Source: Flavobacteriaceae bacterium (GTDB lineage: Bacteria > Bacteroidota > Bacteroidia > Flavobacteriales > Flavobacteriaceae). Taken from it: 35,319 nucleotides of DNA. Where the stretch lies: positions 1-35,319 of the forward strand of contig JAGSHF010000008.1 of the NCBI GenBank assembly GCA_023954685.1, read 5' to 3'. Positions 35,193-35,319 of the stretch are shown here, in pieces. The notes beneath the pieces were generated by a model, which had not been told where the DNA came from, did no database searches, and worked only from the letters and a program-made list of their open reading frames with translations. The stretch's first letter is position 1; every line of letters begins with the position of its first letter. The translations under genes and the position numbers were made by a program.

Positions 35193-35319
35193 ATGGATAA
35201 CGTAGGAGACAATAAAACAGATAAATCGAAAGAAATTATTGTTCGGGAAGCAAACGAACTGGTTGAAGCGAATTATAAATTCGATATCTGGGAAGATCGT
35301 ATTTTCTTAATGACTTTGG
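35193..35319 (+). CDS. Rep_3 initiator, copy 2 (5' end, cut by the window edge)
   Basis: The first 42 codons are visible, encoding exactly the same residues as the gene at 127. It starts with ATG where copy 1 has GTG. The coding part differs from copy 1 at three further bases (35282, 35288, 35300), all third codon positions and all synonymous (Phe, Ile, Arg). The frame is open to the window edge. It is either a second rep paralog on a larger replicon or the overlap of a circular molecule with sequence variation. Its length and 3' end cannot be seen. Confidence 0.85.
   Translation, partial: MDNVGDNKTDKSKEIIVREANELVEANYKFDIWEDRIFLMTL

Overview
The window looks like most or all of one unit of a low-GC plasmid or chromid from a marine-type Bacteroidota. 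Saprospiria (Saprospira/Aureispira-like) is my best guess, not proven. Reasons: a Rep_3 initiator with iterons, a ParA/small-partner partition operon, TAnnTTTG-type promoter boxes, Bacteroidota-style lipoproteins, a Bacteroidota-length PurF (626 aa), and an AT-rich sequence.

Layout. 1-1488: end of a direct iteron array and a rep gene. 1485-2824: Lrp/AsnC regulator and a divergent MarC membrane protein. 2896-3925: parA-parB-like operon. 4099-7376: thioredoxin-fold/TPR exported proteins and a membrane-anchored glucosaminidase. 7874-20821: purine block on the minus strand, in transcription order purM, purL, purQ, purH, purC, purB, purD, purN, purF. 21118-24155: divergent guaB-guaA. 24709-34198: AsnRS-like catalytic domain protein, a lipoprotein, fused OPRT-OMP decarboxylase, KilA-N protein, a 44-aa membrane peptide, a SPOR/OmpA protein, a chagasin-like protein with kynA, and a second lipoprotein. 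34199-35192: a large origin region with inverted and direct iterons. 35193-35319: the start of a second rep copy.

Metabolic logic. The block encodes every step from PRPP to IMP except the AIR carboxylase (purE/purK). guaBA add GMP, and purB also serves AMP synthesis, but purA is absent. The UMP synthase fusion completes pyrimidine synthesis. The replicon therefore carries core nucleotide metabolism, which points to a chromid-like status if the chromosome lacks copies.

Most unusual signal. Six intergenic tracts are built from 7-bp units centred on ACGT, always in exact 7-bp register (about 34 units in all). Three surround the par operon, one of them directly upstream of parA. The others lie upstream of purD and purH and between the 26-kb lipoprotein gene and pyrEF. 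The parA partner looks like a ribbon-helix-helix protein, a fold known to bind heptad arrays in other plasmids, so these may be dispersed centromere or operator sites. Two further oddities: the window ends repeat 253 bp of iteron/rep sequence with five differences, all three post-start coding changes being synonymous; and the origin-distal iterons alternate inverted pairs and singles at spacings near multiples of 21 bp.
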